The translations under genes and the position numbers were made by a program. 30,032 bases of DNA from assembly GCA_934700385.1 (NCBI GenBank), contig CAKUXO010000018.1:1-30032 (forward strand), read 5' to 3'. The notes under the pieces are model-generated. The model made no database searches. It had not been told where the DNA came from and saw only the letters and a program-made list of their open reading frames with translations. This document shows, piece after piece, positions 7,483 to 15,998 of the stretch; position 1 is the stretch's first letter; each line of letters opens with the position of its first letter. This DNA is from an uncultured Candidatus Melainabacteria bacterium. Lineage in GTDB: Bacteria > Cyanobacteriota > Vampirovibrionia > Gastranaerophilales > Gastranaerophilaceae.

Positions 7483-7821
7483 ATGAACAGTGCAATTTTA
7501 GTAGGACGTGTTGGGCAAGACCCAGAAATTAAATATTTTGAAAGCGGAAAAAGCAAAACAACTTTTTCAATTGCTGTTGATAGATGGAACCCAAAAACAA
7601 AAGCAAGAGAAGCAGATTGGTTTAACATTCAACTTTGGGATAAAAAAGCTGAATCTGCTGCTGAATGGATTAAAAAAGGTTCAATGGTTGCAATTGAAGG
7701 AAAAATAATGGTTTCAAGATGGCAAAGTCCAGATGGCGAAACTCAAGAAAGATATTTAATTAACGCAACAGATTACTCTTTTGTTGGAAGTAAAAAGGAC
7801 GCTCAAGCAGCTACTATGTAG
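7483..7821 (+). CDS. ssb: Single-stranded DNA-binding protein, short form
   Basis: This is an OB-fold protein that coats single-stranded DNA in replication and repair. The family pattern is clear: MNSAILVGRVGQDPEIKYFE (1-20), TTFSIAVDR (26-34), ADWFNIQLWDKKAE (44-57), KKGSMVAIEGKIMVSRW (64-80) and ERYLINATDYSFVG (89-102). At 112 aa it ends in KKDAQAATM just after the OB fold. It lacks the flexible linker and acidic D-D-x-x-F tip that standard SSBs use to recruit partner proteins. It could be a secondary SSB or the normal form in this lineage. The next gene starts 8 nt after its stop. Confidence 0.92.
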   Translation: MNSAILVGRVGQDPEIKYFESGKSKTTFSIAVDRWNPKTKAREADWFNIQLWDKKAESAAEWIKKGSMVAIEGKIMVSRWQSPDGETQERYLINATDYSFVGSKKDAQAATM

Positions 7822-7829
7822 AGGTTTTT

Positions 7830-9155
7830 ATGGTTCTTAAAGAAACAACAATCGTTATAGCCGATGATTTAACTGGCGCAAACGATACTCTTTTGCAGTA
7901 TTTTAAAAAAGGTGCAAAAGCAAGAATTCTTATCGATATTGATGATAAAGAAATTTTCGATAATGAAGCAGATGTTTGGGCAGTTACAACTGAAAGCAGA
8001 AATGTCGATAAAACTTTAGCTTTTGAAAGAGTTACACTAGCTGCAAAAGAATTATCTTCAAAACTTAATTGCAATAATTTTTATAAAAAAATTGATTCAA
8101 CCTTAAGGGGTAATGTTGGGGTTGAAATTTTTGCTTTGCTGGATATTTTAGATAAAGATGCGGCGATTGTTGCACCAGCGTATATTGATGAAGGAAGAAG
8201 TACAATCGGCGCTTATCAGCTTTTAAATGGCTTACCAATCGAAAGAACACAATGTGCGCTTGATCCAAAAGCGCCAATATACGACTCTTATATTCCTTTA
8301 ATTTTAACAAAAGATATAACTAACCCACAGGTTTCTTCTTTAATTTCAACAATAGGTTTAAATGTTGTTACAAAAGGCGCAGGTCCAATTACATCTAAAA
8401 TTAATGAATTAATACAAGAAGGTAAAAAAATAATCGTTCTTGACGCTGCTTCAAATGTTGACCTTGAACAAATTGCCTTAGCTATTGATAAATGCAATTA
8501 TAACGTTTTACCTACAGGAAGCGCTGGGCTTGCAAACGCTATGAATAAAAAAATGGGAGATGATATAATTCAAAACATTGATTTTTCTTTTGAAAATCTC
8601 CCAAGATTAATTGTTTCAGGCTCTGCTACAAAATTAACCTATAATCAAATTCAAAAATTAAAAGATAAGAAAAACATCTTTTTTGTTGATTTAAAAGTTC
8701 AAGACATAATTGAAAATAAAAAAGATGAAATTTTAGAAGAAGTTTCAAGTCATCTTTTTATGGGGGATGATGTTGTCATACATTCAAGTAACATCGCTTC
8801 AGAATTAGAAGATGAAAAAGTGCTTTCACATTTAATAGACGCTGCTATTGCTAAAGATGAATTTTCTTCAAAAATAACAGACTATCTTTCAGAGTTAGTT
8901 TATTTAATTAATCAAAAAAATGATTTTATTTTATTAATGGTTGGGGGCGAAACGTCCTATAAATGTGCTAAAAAAATCAATTCAAGCTATCTTGAAATAT
9001 TAAATAATATTTTGCCTGCTGTTCCATTATGTTGCGATAAAAATGGTAGAATTATAATAACAAAATCAGGCAATTTTGGTAATATCAATACATTAGCCGA
9101 TATTTTAAACTTTTTTGATAAATTAAGAACGAATGAAAAAAATGAAAACATATAA
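7830..9155 (+). CDS. Four-carbon acid sugar kinase family protein (DUF1537; DtnK/OtnK-like)
   Basis: Characterised members phosphorylate four-carbon acid sugars such as D-threonate, D-erythronate or 2-oxotetronates with ATP. The 441-aa protein carries both family domains. The N-terminal substrate domain has ADDLTGAND (11-19), YKKIDSTLRGN (85-95), APAYIDEGRST (115-125) and LPTGSAGLANAM (227-238). The C-terminal nucleotide domain has SGSATKLT (263-270), GGETS (372-376) and TKSGNFG (411-417). The GAGG site before ATG 7830 is good. Its last 23 nt overlap the PdxA-family gene, the classic kinase-dehydrogenase pairing of four-carbon acid sugar breakdown (DtnK/PdxA2). The exact substrate cannot be read from sequence. 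A link to vitamin B6 synthesis is the main alternative. Confidence 0.85.
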   Translation: MVLKETTIVIADDLTGANDTLLQYFKKGAKARILIDIDDKEIFDNEADVWAVTTESRNVDKTLAFERVTLAAKELSSKLNCNNFYKKIDSTLRGNVGVEIFALLDILDKDAAIVAPAYIDEGRSTIGAYQLLNGLPIERTQCALDPKAPIYDSYIPLILTKDITNPQVSSLISTIGLNVVTKGAGPITSKINELIQEGKKIIVLDAASNVDLEQIALAIDKCNYNVLPTGSAGLANAMNKKMGDDIIQNIDFSFENLPRLIVSGSATKLTYNQIQKLKDKKNIFFVDLKVQDIIENKKDEILEEVSSHLFMGDDVVIHSSNIASELEDEKVLSHLIDAAIAKDEFSSKITDYLSELVYLINQKNDFILLMVGGETSYKCAKKINSSYLEILNNILPAVPLCCDKNGRIIITKSGNFGNINTLADILNFFDKLRTNEKNENI

Positions 9156-10029
9156 AATAGCTATTACAACAGGGGATAAAAAAGGGATTGGAAAAGAGCT
9201 TGTTAAAAAATCTCTTGATTTTTTAAAACTTGATAAAAAAGATGTTCTAATTATTGGTGAAAAACTTGAACTTGATTATGATTTTCTTGAAATTAAAGAA
9301 GAAAATAACGGAAAATTTTGTTATAAATCTCTTGAAAAGGCTTGCGAATTAGCGAAAAATGGAATAATTAAAGCGCTTGTAACTTCACCTGTTTCAAAAG
9401 AAGAACTCCATAAAGCGGGCTATATTTTTAATGGTCAAACCGAAGTTTTAGAAAAACTTTTAGCTCAAAAAAATCAAAAAGCGCAGATGATTTTTATAGC
9501 AGATGACTTAAAAGTTATGCTTTTAACAAGGCACTGCGCTCTTTGTGATGTTAAATTAAATAAAGAAGAAGTTATCTTTCAAACAGAAATTTTAAACGAT
9601 TTTTTAATTAAAAAATATAACATAAAATCCCCTAAAATCGGGCTTTGCGCCTTAAATCCTCATTGTGGCGAGGGGGGAATTTTAGGTTTAGAAGAAATTG
9701 AAATCCTGAATCCTGTAGTTGAAATTTTAAATAAAAAAGGAATAAATATCTCTTTTCCAAAAAGTGCTGACGCCTTGTTTGCTAAAATTGGAAAACAATA
9801 TTTACATAATGAAAAGCTTGATTATGACGCTATTTTAGCTTGTTATCATGACCAAGGGCTTTGCCCTACAAAGGCTTTAGCTTTTGATAAAGCTATTAAT
9901 ACAACAATAGGTTTACCTATAATAAGAACCTCTCCAAGTTCAGGTACTGCCTATGATATAGCAGGAAAAAACATCGCAAACCCTGATAGTATGATTGAAG
10001 CAATTAAATTAGCAATAAAATTATCTTAA
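9133..10029 (+). CDS. PdxA-family 4-phospho-acid dehydrogenase, probably PdxA2-like
   Basis: PdxA oxidises 4-phosphohydroxy-L-threonine in B6 synthesis. PdxA2 relatives oxidatively decarboxylate D-threonate/D-erythronate 4-phosphate to dihydroxyacetone phosphate. The three metal ligands are kept: H134 (LTRHCAL), H177 (NPHCGEGG) and H239 (YHDQG). So are the likely substrate residues K247, N256 and R265. Several near-invariant motifs are altered. GDPAGIGPE reads GDKKGIGKE (14-22), GHTE reads GQTE (101-104), and DHGTA reads SSGTA (269-273). This points to a shifted substrate. The start could instead be ATG 9142, and neither has a strong ribosome-binding site. Overlap with the kinase gene implies coupling. 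Confidence 0.82.
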   Translation: MKKMKTYKIAITTGDKKGIGKELVKKSLDFLKLDKKDVLIIGEKLELDYDFLEIKEENNGKFCYKSLEKACELAKNGIIKALVTSPVSKEELHKAGYIFNGQTEVLEKLLAQKNQKAQMIFIADDLKVMLLTRHCALCDVKLNKEEVIFQTEILNDFLIKKYNIKSPKIGLCALNPHCGEGGILGLEEIEILNPVVEILNKKGINISFPKSADALFAKIGKQYLHNEKLDYDAILACYHDQGLCPTKALAFDKAINTTIGLPIIRTSPSSGTAYDIAGKNIANPDSMIEAIKLAIKLS

Positions 10030-10056
10030 AAAAAGCCCCAAAAAGGGGCTTTTAAA
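10028..10056. terminator. Bidirectional Rho-independent terminator
   Basis: AAAAGCCCC (10031-10039) pairs with GGGGCTTTT (10045-10053) around an A5 loop, with A and T runs on either side. It serves both the plus-strand PdxA-family gene and the convergent alcohol dehydrogenase. Confidence 0.9.
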
Positions 10057-10057
10057 A

Positions 10058-11026
10058 TTAAAACTTAACTAAAACTTTAAGAACATTTTTCATTGTATTT
10101 TTTTCAAAGGCTTCTTTGAAATCATTAACGTCATAAACTGCCTCAACAAGCGGTTTTGGGTCTATTTTACCTTTTTCTAAAAGTCTTAAAATTGGTCTAA
10201 ATTGTCCACATCTTGAACCAACAATGTTAATTTCATCAACAACTATTGAAGCAAGGTTTAAACCTTCTGAAGCTGCAATTGTGCTTTTTAAAACCAATGT
10301 GCCACGAGGTTTAACTAAAGAAACACTTGTTTCAAAACCGCCTTTTGAGCCTGTTGCTTCAATAACAATATCAAAAGTTTTTCTGTCTGTTTCTTTTAAT
10401 TCATTTAAAAGCATTGTTTTTGCGCCAACATTTTTTGAAATTTGAAGTTTGTTTTCGTGTTTACCAATGTGAATAAAATCAACATTCAATGCTGATAATA
10501 CAAGACTTATACAAAGCCCAAGTTTGCCATCTCCTAAAAGTGCAACTTTTGAATCAGGTTTAATATGCACTTGTTCTAAAATTTCATAAGCAGCAGCAAG
10601 GGGTTCTGTGAATGTTGCAGTGATATCATCAATATTATCAGATATTTCAATAACATTTTCTTTTGGAAGTGTGAAAAATTCGCTAAAACATCCGTCTTTT
10701 TTCCAAATGCCTAATGTAGAACGATTTGGACAATGTCTTTGAAGATTTTGAGCGCAATAAGAACAATTATTGCAAGCACAATTTATTTCTCCAACCACTC
10801 TTTTATTTAATAAATCTTTAGAGCAATTTTTGCCAACTTCAACAACCTTACCAACAAATTCATGACCTAAAACACCTTTATAGCCCATATATCCTTGAGT
10901 TATTTCATAATCGGTGTTACAAATTCCAACCATTGTTGTTTTAATTAGAACCTCGTCATCTGAAATTTTTGGCATTGGATAATTATTATCTAATTTAAGT
11001 CCGTTGTCATAAACTAATGCTTTCAT
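10058..11026 (-). CDS. Zinc-dependent alcohol dehydrogenase (MDR superfamily)
   Basis: This is an NAD(P)-dependent medium-chain dehydrogenase, related to sorbitol/threonine dehydrogenase-type enzymes. Catalytic zinc residues are C36 (GICNTD), H55-E56 (LGHEF) and E141 (FTEPLAAAY). The structural zinc lobe has C85, C88, C91 and C99. The nucleotide-binding turn is LLGDGKLG (163-170). At 322 aa it is on the short side for the class. The start has an AAGGAAG ribosome-binding site. It lies 15 nt downstream of trxB and is probably cotranscribed with it. It faces the sugar-acid kinase/PdxA pair, so it might supply an upstream oxidation step, but nothing in the sequence fixes the substrate. Confidence 0.88.
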   Translation of the reverse strand: MKALVYDNGLKLDNNYPMPKISDDEVLIKTTMVGICNTDYEITQGYMGYKGVLGHEFVGKVVEVGKNCSKDLLNKRVVGEINCACNNCSYCAQNLQRHCPNRSTLGIWKKDGCFSEFFTLPKENVIEISDNIDDITATFTEPLAAAYEILEQVHIKPDSKVALLGDGKLGLCISLVLSALNVDFIHIGKHENKLQISKNVGAKTMLLNELKETDRKTFDIVIEATGSKGGFETSVSLVKPRGTLVLKSTIAASEGLNLASIVVDEINIVGSRCGQFRPILRLLEKGKIDPKPLVEAVYDVNDFKEAFEKNTMKNVLKVLVKF

Positions 11027-11041
11027 TTTTCTATCTTCCTT

Positions 11042-11983
11042 TTATTTTGTAACTTTTTCTTTTGAATTGATTAAATATTTTGCAACTTCAACCCCTGCAA
11101 CAGCACCATCTGAAACAGCAGTAATAACTTGTCTTAGGGGAGTGTTTCTAATGTCACCAATAGCATAAACCCCATTAACATTTGTTTTCATTGTAACATC
11201 TGTTTTGATAAAACCTTGTTTATCTTGCTCAACTAAGCCGCAAAATAATTCTGAATTAGGTTCTAAGCCGATATAAGGGAAAACGCCATCTAACTTTAAA
11301 AACTCCTCTTTTTTTGTTATTGTATTTTCGATTTTTACTCCATTTACAACTTTGTTTGCTAAAATTTCATTTACTTTTGAATTTAAAATAAGTTCAATTT
11401 TTTTATTTTCCTTAACTTTTTCTTGAATTATTTTATCTGCTCTAAATTCATTTCTTCTATGAATTAAATAAACTTTTTTAGCGTGCTTTGTTAAATAAAG
11501 AGCTTCTTCAAGGGCGCTATTTCCGCCCCCAACAACGCAAACTACTTTGTCTTTATAAAAAGCGCCATCGCAAACAGCGCAATAGCTAACCCCCCTACCT
11601 ATGTTTTCAAGCTCACCTTTAACATTAAGTTTTTTGGGTTTTGCGCCACATGCAATTACAACTGTTTTTGCCCTAAATTCACCATTTAAGGTAGTAATTG
11701 TTTTTATGTCTGATAATAAATCTAATTCTTGGATTTCTTCAAAAGGAAATTTTGAAATATTAAAGCAATCAATGTGTTGTTCAAATTTTTCACTTAAATC
11801 AAAGCCTGAAATCTTATCAAAACCAAGATAGTTTTCAATTTCTGTGTAGTTAGATAATGCACCCCCTAATGAAGAAGTATCTAAAATAGCACAATCAAGC
11901 CCACCTCTTGAAACATAAAGCGAACAAGATAACCCAGCAGGACCTCCGCCTAAAACTATGCAATCAAAAACTTTGTTTGACAT
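11042..11983 (-). CDS. trxB: Thioredoxin reductase
   Basis: This is an FAD- and NADPH-dependent cytoplasmic enzyme that reduces thioredoxin. The 313-aa length is normal. Motifs are the FAD site LGGGPAGLS (11-19), the redox-active CAVCDG (C135/C138), the NADPH site VGGGNSALEEA (151-161), HRRNEFRAD (175-183) and the C-terminal FAD motif GVYAIGDIRN (271-280). GAGGGTTGAG precedes the ATG. The alcohol dehydrogenase follows 15 nt downstream. Confidence 0.95.
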   Translation of the reverse strand: MSNKVFDCIVLGGGPAGLSCSLYVSRGGLDCAILDTSSLGGALSNYTEIENYLGFDKISGFDLSEKFEQHIDCFNISKFPFEEIQELDLLSDIKTITTLNGEFRAKTVVIACGAKPKKLNVKGELENIGRGVSYCAVCDGAFYKDKVVCVVGGGNSALEEALYLTKHAKKVYLIHRRNEFRADKIIQEKVKENKKIELILNSKVNEILANKVVNGVKIENTITKKEEFLKLDGVFPYIGLEPNSELFCGLVEQDKQGFIKTDVTMKTNVNGVYAIGDIRNTPLRQVITAVSDGAVAGVEVAKYLINSKEKVTK

Positions 11984-12004
11984 TTACTCAACCCTCATAA
12001 AAAA

Positions 12005-12013
12005 ATAATACCA
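12005..12013 (-). promoter_or_regulatory. Candidate extended -10 promoter for trxB
   Basis: On the minus strand the sequence reads TGGTATTAT, an extended -10 (TGn then TATTAT), 21 nt before the trxB ATG. No good -35 box is seen. Confidence 0.35.
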
Positions 12014-12087
12014 TAAATACTTTTAAAAAAGACGTAAAATTATTTTAAAAGTTCCTTTAAAAATATAGAAATTATCTTCTTTAAGTG

Positions 12088-12093
12088 TATAAT
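12088..12093 (+). promoter_or_regulatory. -10 box of the TolC-family gene
   Basis: A consensus TATAAT lies 14 nt before the ATG at 12108, and there is no Shine-Dalgarno sequence in between. The transcript would have a leader of only about 7 nt. Confidence 0.45.
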
Positions 12094-12107
12094 ATTTTCT
12101 GTTAACA

Positions 12108-13400
12108 ATGAAAAGAAAGCTGATTTTTTTAACATTAATAATATTTTTTTCAATTACTCCTTTGTTTGCAATTCTTGAATATGGGGAAATATCGCTTATA
12201 GAGGCGATTGATATTGCTCTTAAAACAAATCCTCAGGTGCAAATGAAAAAATTAGAAGCCGATATTGCAAAAAATGATGTTAAAATTGCAAACAGACTTC
12301 AAAACCCATCAATCAGCACTTTTCAAAATATCGGTACAACCGCACAAGGTAATCCTCAAGAAGTCGGCGCAGATTATGTTATTGAGCTTTTAAAACGTGG
12401 CAAAAGAAAAAACTATGCCCTTGTTAAAGAAGCAATTGCAAAAGATAACAAAAAACTTTATGAGCTTACTCTTGCTTATGAAGTTAAAAAAGCGTATATC
12501 GATTTACTCTATAAAAAAACAAATTTAAAAATTTTAAATGAGCAAAAAGAGCTTGCAAAAGAAATTCTAGAAGACATTGAAACAGAATATCAAAATAATA
12601 AATTGCCTAAAACGGACGTTGTTCAAGCAAAAATTGCTCTAAATCGTTCAATTATGTATTCTAATTTAGCTAGAAGTGAAGTAATTTCCGCTAGAAATTA
12701 TTTTAATGCTGTAATGAATTCTTATGAAACAGATTATGATATTAAAGATAATGAATTAAAAGATAACTTTAAAGCCCTTTTAACCCTTAGTCCTAAGGAT
12801 AACTCCCTGAATTTTGAAAAAATAAAAAACTACACTCTGCAAAATAGATATGACCTAAAAATAGCTGAAAATGAAATCGAGGCGGCAAAAAGAAAATTTC
12901 AAGAAGTTAAATCTAAATTAATTCCAGACCTTGAACTAGAGGGCGGTTACGGTTATGAAACAAAAGGCACATCAGATAGCGGAAGGTTTATGAATGGTGC
13001 ATTTGTAAGAGTAGGTTTTACAAACATTCCTTTGGTTTATCAATATCAACCTGAAATCAAAAATGCCCAATTAGAAATAGAAAAAGCGCAATTAAAATAT
13101 GATGACGTTAGAATAGACATAATTAGAGAAATAACTGACGCTTGGGAAAAATATACCGTTTCAAAAGAAAATCTTAATTTTTATGATAAAGAGTTGTTAA
13201 GTAATTCAAAAGAACTTCTAGAATCTTCTATGGCAAGTTTAGATAAAAAAGAAATTAATATTACAAACTTTTTGGTTTCAAAAAAGTTAAATCTTGAGCT
13301 TATTTTAGGCTATCAAGAAGCTCTTAGAGATTATTATTTTAATTTTGCAGAACTATTAGAAACAATGGGAGTTGTTGAATTAAAAGAAGCAAACCTTTAA
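12108..13400 (+). CDS. TolC-family outer-membrane efflux protein
   Basis: TolC-type proteins form trimeric outer-membrane channels with long periplasmic helices, working with RND, ABC or MFS pumps. There is a Sec signal peptide at about 1-21 (KRKLIFLTLIIFFSITPLFA). The two outer-membrane-factor repeats follow. The first starts SLIEAIDIALKTNPQVQMKK and includes long heptad-like helices. The second starts KNYTLQNRYDLKIAENEIEA and runs to about residue 425. The 430-aa length fits. No membrane-fusion protein or pump gene is adjacent. The MacB-type ABC pair at 24.9-26.8 kb is the only candidate partner in the window. The gene has a -10 box and no ribosome-binding site. Confidence 0.9.
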   Translation: MKRKLIFLTLIIFFSITPLFAILEYGEISLIEAIDIALKTNPQVQMKKLEADIAKNDVKIANRLQNPSISTFQNIGTTAQGNPQEVGADYVIELLKRGKRKNYALVKEAIAKDNKKLYELTLAYEVKKAYIDLLYKKTNLKILNEQKELAKEILEDIETEYQNNKLPKTDVVQAKIALNRSIMYSNLARSEVISARNYFNAVMNSYETDYDIKDNELKDNFKALLTLSPKDNSLNFEKIKNYTLQNRYDLKIAENEIEAAKRKFQEVKSKLIPDLELEGGYGYETKGTSDSGRFMNGAFVRVGFTNIPLVYQYQPEIKNAQLEIEKAQLKYDDVRIDIIREITDAWEKYTVSKENLNFYDKELLSNSKELLESSMASLDKKEINITNFLVSKKLNLELILGYQEALRDYYFNFAELLETMGVVELKEANL

Positions 13401-13403
13401 ATT

Positions 13404-14609
13404 TTAAGCTATAAAATAACTCAAAATAAGTTCTTTAATATTTTTATCTTCAATTTTTTCAATGTTATCTTTATTAATTAAATTAATCTTATCTTTCTTT
13501 TTAAATAAAGCGCAAATTAAAGCCACAAGCTCGTTTTCAATTAAATTATTATTTACAAAATTAGCTAAAGTTTCATCAAACTCATTGAAATTATTTTTTT
13601 CAATCACTTCTAGAGCGATTTGAAATCTCTGTTTATCATCTTTAAAATTTAATTCATCTTTTAATGAACTAAAATCAAAAATAAGATTATTAAGATATTT
13701 TTTAATATTAAAAAGCTCGTTTTTAGTATTTTTATCCATATCAAAGGTATAAATATCATCTGAAAATTCATCAAACTTTTTAGAAGTTAAAAATAATAAA
13801 TTTGTTGAATATTGATTTTTTATTTTTTCAAGAGTTTTAATGAAATCTAAAAAGTCATAAGAAATTAAAGATTCAAGGTTAATAATTTCTGGCATGTTTT
13901 CATAAAAAACATTGAAAATTTTTAAAAGTTGATTTTCATCCAGTGCATTTTTAATTTCAAAAAATGAATTATAATCAAATAAATATGAAATAATTGTTGC
14001 TATAAAAGGATTGTTTTTAGAATTTTCAACAATGAATTTTAAATTTTCCTTGCCTTGAAAAATGCTTAAAATTTCAAATGCGTCAACTTTTTTAAAGTCA
14101 TCATCTGATTTTAAAATTGTTTCTTTTGCTTCATTTAAAATTGTTTCATCCTGAAAAGCTTTAAGTGCTTTTATTGAATTAATTTTTAGAGGATAAAAGT
14201 CATCTTTAGAATATTTTTTTAAATTTTCAAGCGCTAAATTATCACAGATATGAGAAAAATATGAGGCGCAATAGGCTTTTTGGTCTTTTGTTCCGTTTTC
14301 AAAAAGCTCAAGAATTTCATCTGTTAAATCTTCAGAAGCAAATTTCAGCCAACTTTTCACAATTAAATCTTCAAAATCATAAGAATAGATTTTAGAAAAT
14401 TCAAAAACAGTTTTTAGGTTTTCTTTTTTAATTATCTTTACAAAATTGTTAATAATTTTATCTTTTAAAAAAGGAAAAATAAAATCACCCTTTTCAACTA
14501 ACTTTGAAAAATTGGCTGTTTCTTGGTTTAAAATAAGGTTTTTTGTTGTATTTAGCGCAAGATTTTCATCTTTTGAGGTGATATTTTTTATAAAATTTTC
14601 TAAAGACAT
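13404..14609 (-). CDS. Hypothetical helical-repeat (HEAT-like) protein, 401 aa
   Basis: The protein is almost entirely alpha-helical, acidic and rich in Leu, Ile, Phe, Asn and Lys, with paired helices spaced like HEAT/armadillo repeats. The clearest are around residues 90-200, for example QKAYCASYFSHICDNLALEN, LKINSIKALKAFQDETIL and KKVDAFEILSIFQGKENLKF. There is no signal peptide or membrane segment. Such solenoids usually act as protein-binding scaffolds, and the partner is unknown. The gene ends 3 nt from the convergent TolC-family gene with no visible terminator. Its ATG is 6 nt after a likely -10 box (leaderless type). Confidence 0.8.
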   Translation of the reverse strand: MSLENFIKNITSKDENLALNTTKNLILNQETANFSKLVEKGDFIFPFLKDKIINNFVKIIKKENLKTVFEFSKIYSYDFEDLIVKSWLKFASEDLTDEILELFENGTKDQKAYCASYFSHICDNLALENLKKYSKDDFYPLKINSIKALKAFQDETILNEAKETILKSDDDFKKVDAFEILSIFQGKENLKFIVENSKNNPFIATIISYLFDYNSFFEIKNALDENQLLKIFNVFYENMPEIINLESLISYDFLDFIKTLEKIKNQYSTNLLFLTSKKFDEFSDDIYTFDMDKNTKNELFNIKKYLNNLIFDFSSLKDELNFKDDKQRFQIALEVIEKNNFNEFDETLANFVNNNLIENELVALICALFKKKDKINLINKDNIEKIEDKNIKELILSYFIA

Positions 14610-14615
14610 AATTTA

Positions 14616-14644
14616 ATTATTACACATTCATTAATTCTTGTGTA
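14616..14644 (-). promoter_or_regulatory. Candidate leaderless-type promoter of the HEAT-like gene
   Basis: On the minus strand TACACA (14639-14644) and AATAAT (14616-14621) are separated by 17 nt. The ATG at 14609 begins 6 nt after the -10. It overlaps the pyrH promoter on the other strand. Confidence 0.4.
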
Positions 14645-14648
14645 TAAT
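14619..14648 (+). promoter_or_regulatory. Candidate promoter for the pyrH operon
   Basis: ATTACA (14619-14624) and a consensus TATAAT (14643-14648) are separated by 18 nt. The pyrH start follows 47 nt later with an AAAGGTG ribosome-binding site. The region is shared with the divergent HEAT-like gene promoter, so the two transcripts may interfere. Confidence 0.5.
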
Positions 14649-14695
14649 TAATCTATAGTAATTTTAAAATACGGCAAGATGAAAAAAGGTGTTAA

Positions 14696-15418
14696 ATGAG
14701 CGAATTAAAATATAAAAAAATTCTTCTAAAGATATCAGGAGAAGCCTTAATGGGCAACCAACAATTTGGAATTGACCCTGAACCTGTGCATAATATCGCT
14801 ATGGAAATTAAAAAAGCGCACGATATTGGGGTTCAAATAGCGGTTGTTGTTGGGGGCGGAAATATTTTTAGAGGCATGAAAAATTCTTCTAAATTAGGAA
14901 TGGATCAGGCTTCTGGTGATTATGTCGGCATGCTTGCAACTGTTATGAATGCAATTGCCCTACAATCTGAATTAAGAAAAATCGGGGTAGATTGCAGAGT
15001 TCAATCTGCAATTGATATTGAAAAAATAGCAGAACCCTATATTCGTTTTAGAGCAATAAGACATCTTGAAAAAGAAAGAGTTGTTATTTTTGCAGCAGGA
15101 ACAGGAAATCCTTTCTTTACAACAGATACAGCTGCTGCCCTAAGAGCTGCTGAAATTGGGGCAGACGCTATGTTAATGGCTAAAAATGGTGTAGATGGGA
15201 TTTATTCTGACGATCCAAAAGTTAACAAAAATGCGAAAAAATATGATAAAATAAAATACGATGATATCATCGTCAATGGTTTAAAAGTTATGGATTTAAC
15301 ATCTTGCGCTTTATGTAAACAAAATTCAATTCCTATTTGTGTATTTGATTTTAATTTAGAAGATAGCATAGTTAAAATTTTAAATAATGAAAAAATTGGA
15401 ACAATTGTAGAAGAATAA
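14696..15418 (+). CDS. pyrH: UMP kinase
   Basis: PyrH phosphorylates UMP to UDP and belongs to the bacterial amino-acid-kinase-fold type. The 240-aa length is typical. Motifs are ILLKISGEALMG (9-20), VVVGGGNIFRG (50-60), GDYVGMLATVMNAIALQ (74-90), the nucleotide loop GTGNPFFTTDTAA (135-147) and NGVDGIYSDDP (164-174). It heads the compact run pyrH-frr-cdsA-rnc-rpe, with 18 nt to frr. Confidence 0.97.
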   Translation: MSELKYKKILLKISGEALMGNQQFGIDPEPVHNIAMEIKKAHDIGVQIAVVVGGGNIFRGMKNSSKLGMDQASGDYVGMLATVMNAIALQSELRKIGVDCRVQSAIDIEKIAEPYIRFRAIRHLEKERVVIFAAGTGNPFFTTDTAAALRAAEIGADAMLMAKNGVDGIYSDDPKVNKNAKKYDKIKYDDIIVNGLKVMDLTSCALCKQNSIPICVFDFNLEDSIVKILNNEKIGTIVEE

Positions 15419-15436
15419 TAGTTTAGGAGAATAAAA

Positions 15437-15997
15437 ATGCCGATTAATGAAATCAAAAAACAAACAAATGAAAAGATGGATAAAAGCATCAATCAGCTTA
15501 GAAAAGAACTTGCAACAATCAGAACAGGCAGAGCTAATCCGCTTATTTTAGATAAAGTTCTTGTTGATTATTATGGAGCTCCAACAGGACTAAGACAATT
15601 AGCACAAGTTTCTGTTTCAGAAGGTACAACCCTTGTTATCACTCCTTTTGATAAAACAATTATTAAAGAAATTGAAAAAGCAATTGTAAAAGCTGAAATC
15701 GGAATTACTCCTAATTCAGACGGTGTTGTTGTAAGATTAGCGTTCCCACCTTTAACTCAAGATAGAAGAAAAGAAATAGCAAAAGAAGTTAAAGCAATCG
15801 GTGAAGAAGCTAAAGTTGCAATAAGAAACGTTAGACGTGAATCAACAGACGCAGTTAAAAAACTTGAAAAATCTCACAATCTTCCTGAAGACGCTGTTAA
15901 AGACGGTCAAGATGAAGTTCAAAAAATTACTGATAAATACATCAAATTAGTTGATGAAACAGTTAGTGCAAAAGAAAAAGAAGTTATGGAGATATAA
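15437..15997 (+). CDS. frr: Ribosome recycling factor
   Basis: RRF splits the post-termination ribosome together with EF-G. The 186-aa protein has the family's helical-bundle domain, starting with ELATIRTGRANPLILDKVLV, then DYYGAPTGLRQLAQVSV. The beta-rich domain II has TLVITPFDKT and VRLAFPPLT, followed by RRKEIAKEVKAIGEEAKVA. A TAGGAG ribosome-binding site precedes ATG 15437. pyrH-frr adjacency is widely conserved. Confidence 0.97.
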   Translation: MPINEIKKQTNEKMDKSINQLRKELATIRTGRANPLILDKVLVDYYGAPTGLRQLAQVSVSEGTTLVITPFDKTIIKEIEKAIVKAEIGITPNSDGVVVRLAFPPLTQDRRKEIAKEVKAIGEEAKVAIRNVRRESTDAVKKLEKSHNLPEDAVKDGQDEVQKITDKYIKLVDETVSAKEKEVMEI

Positions 15998-15998
15998 C

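Noticed and set aside
15951..15998. Upstream start of cdsA inside frr
   Set aside because: The TTG at 15999 has a well-spaced GGAG and follows the frr stop by one base. The extra residues are a frame-shifted reading of the frr end.
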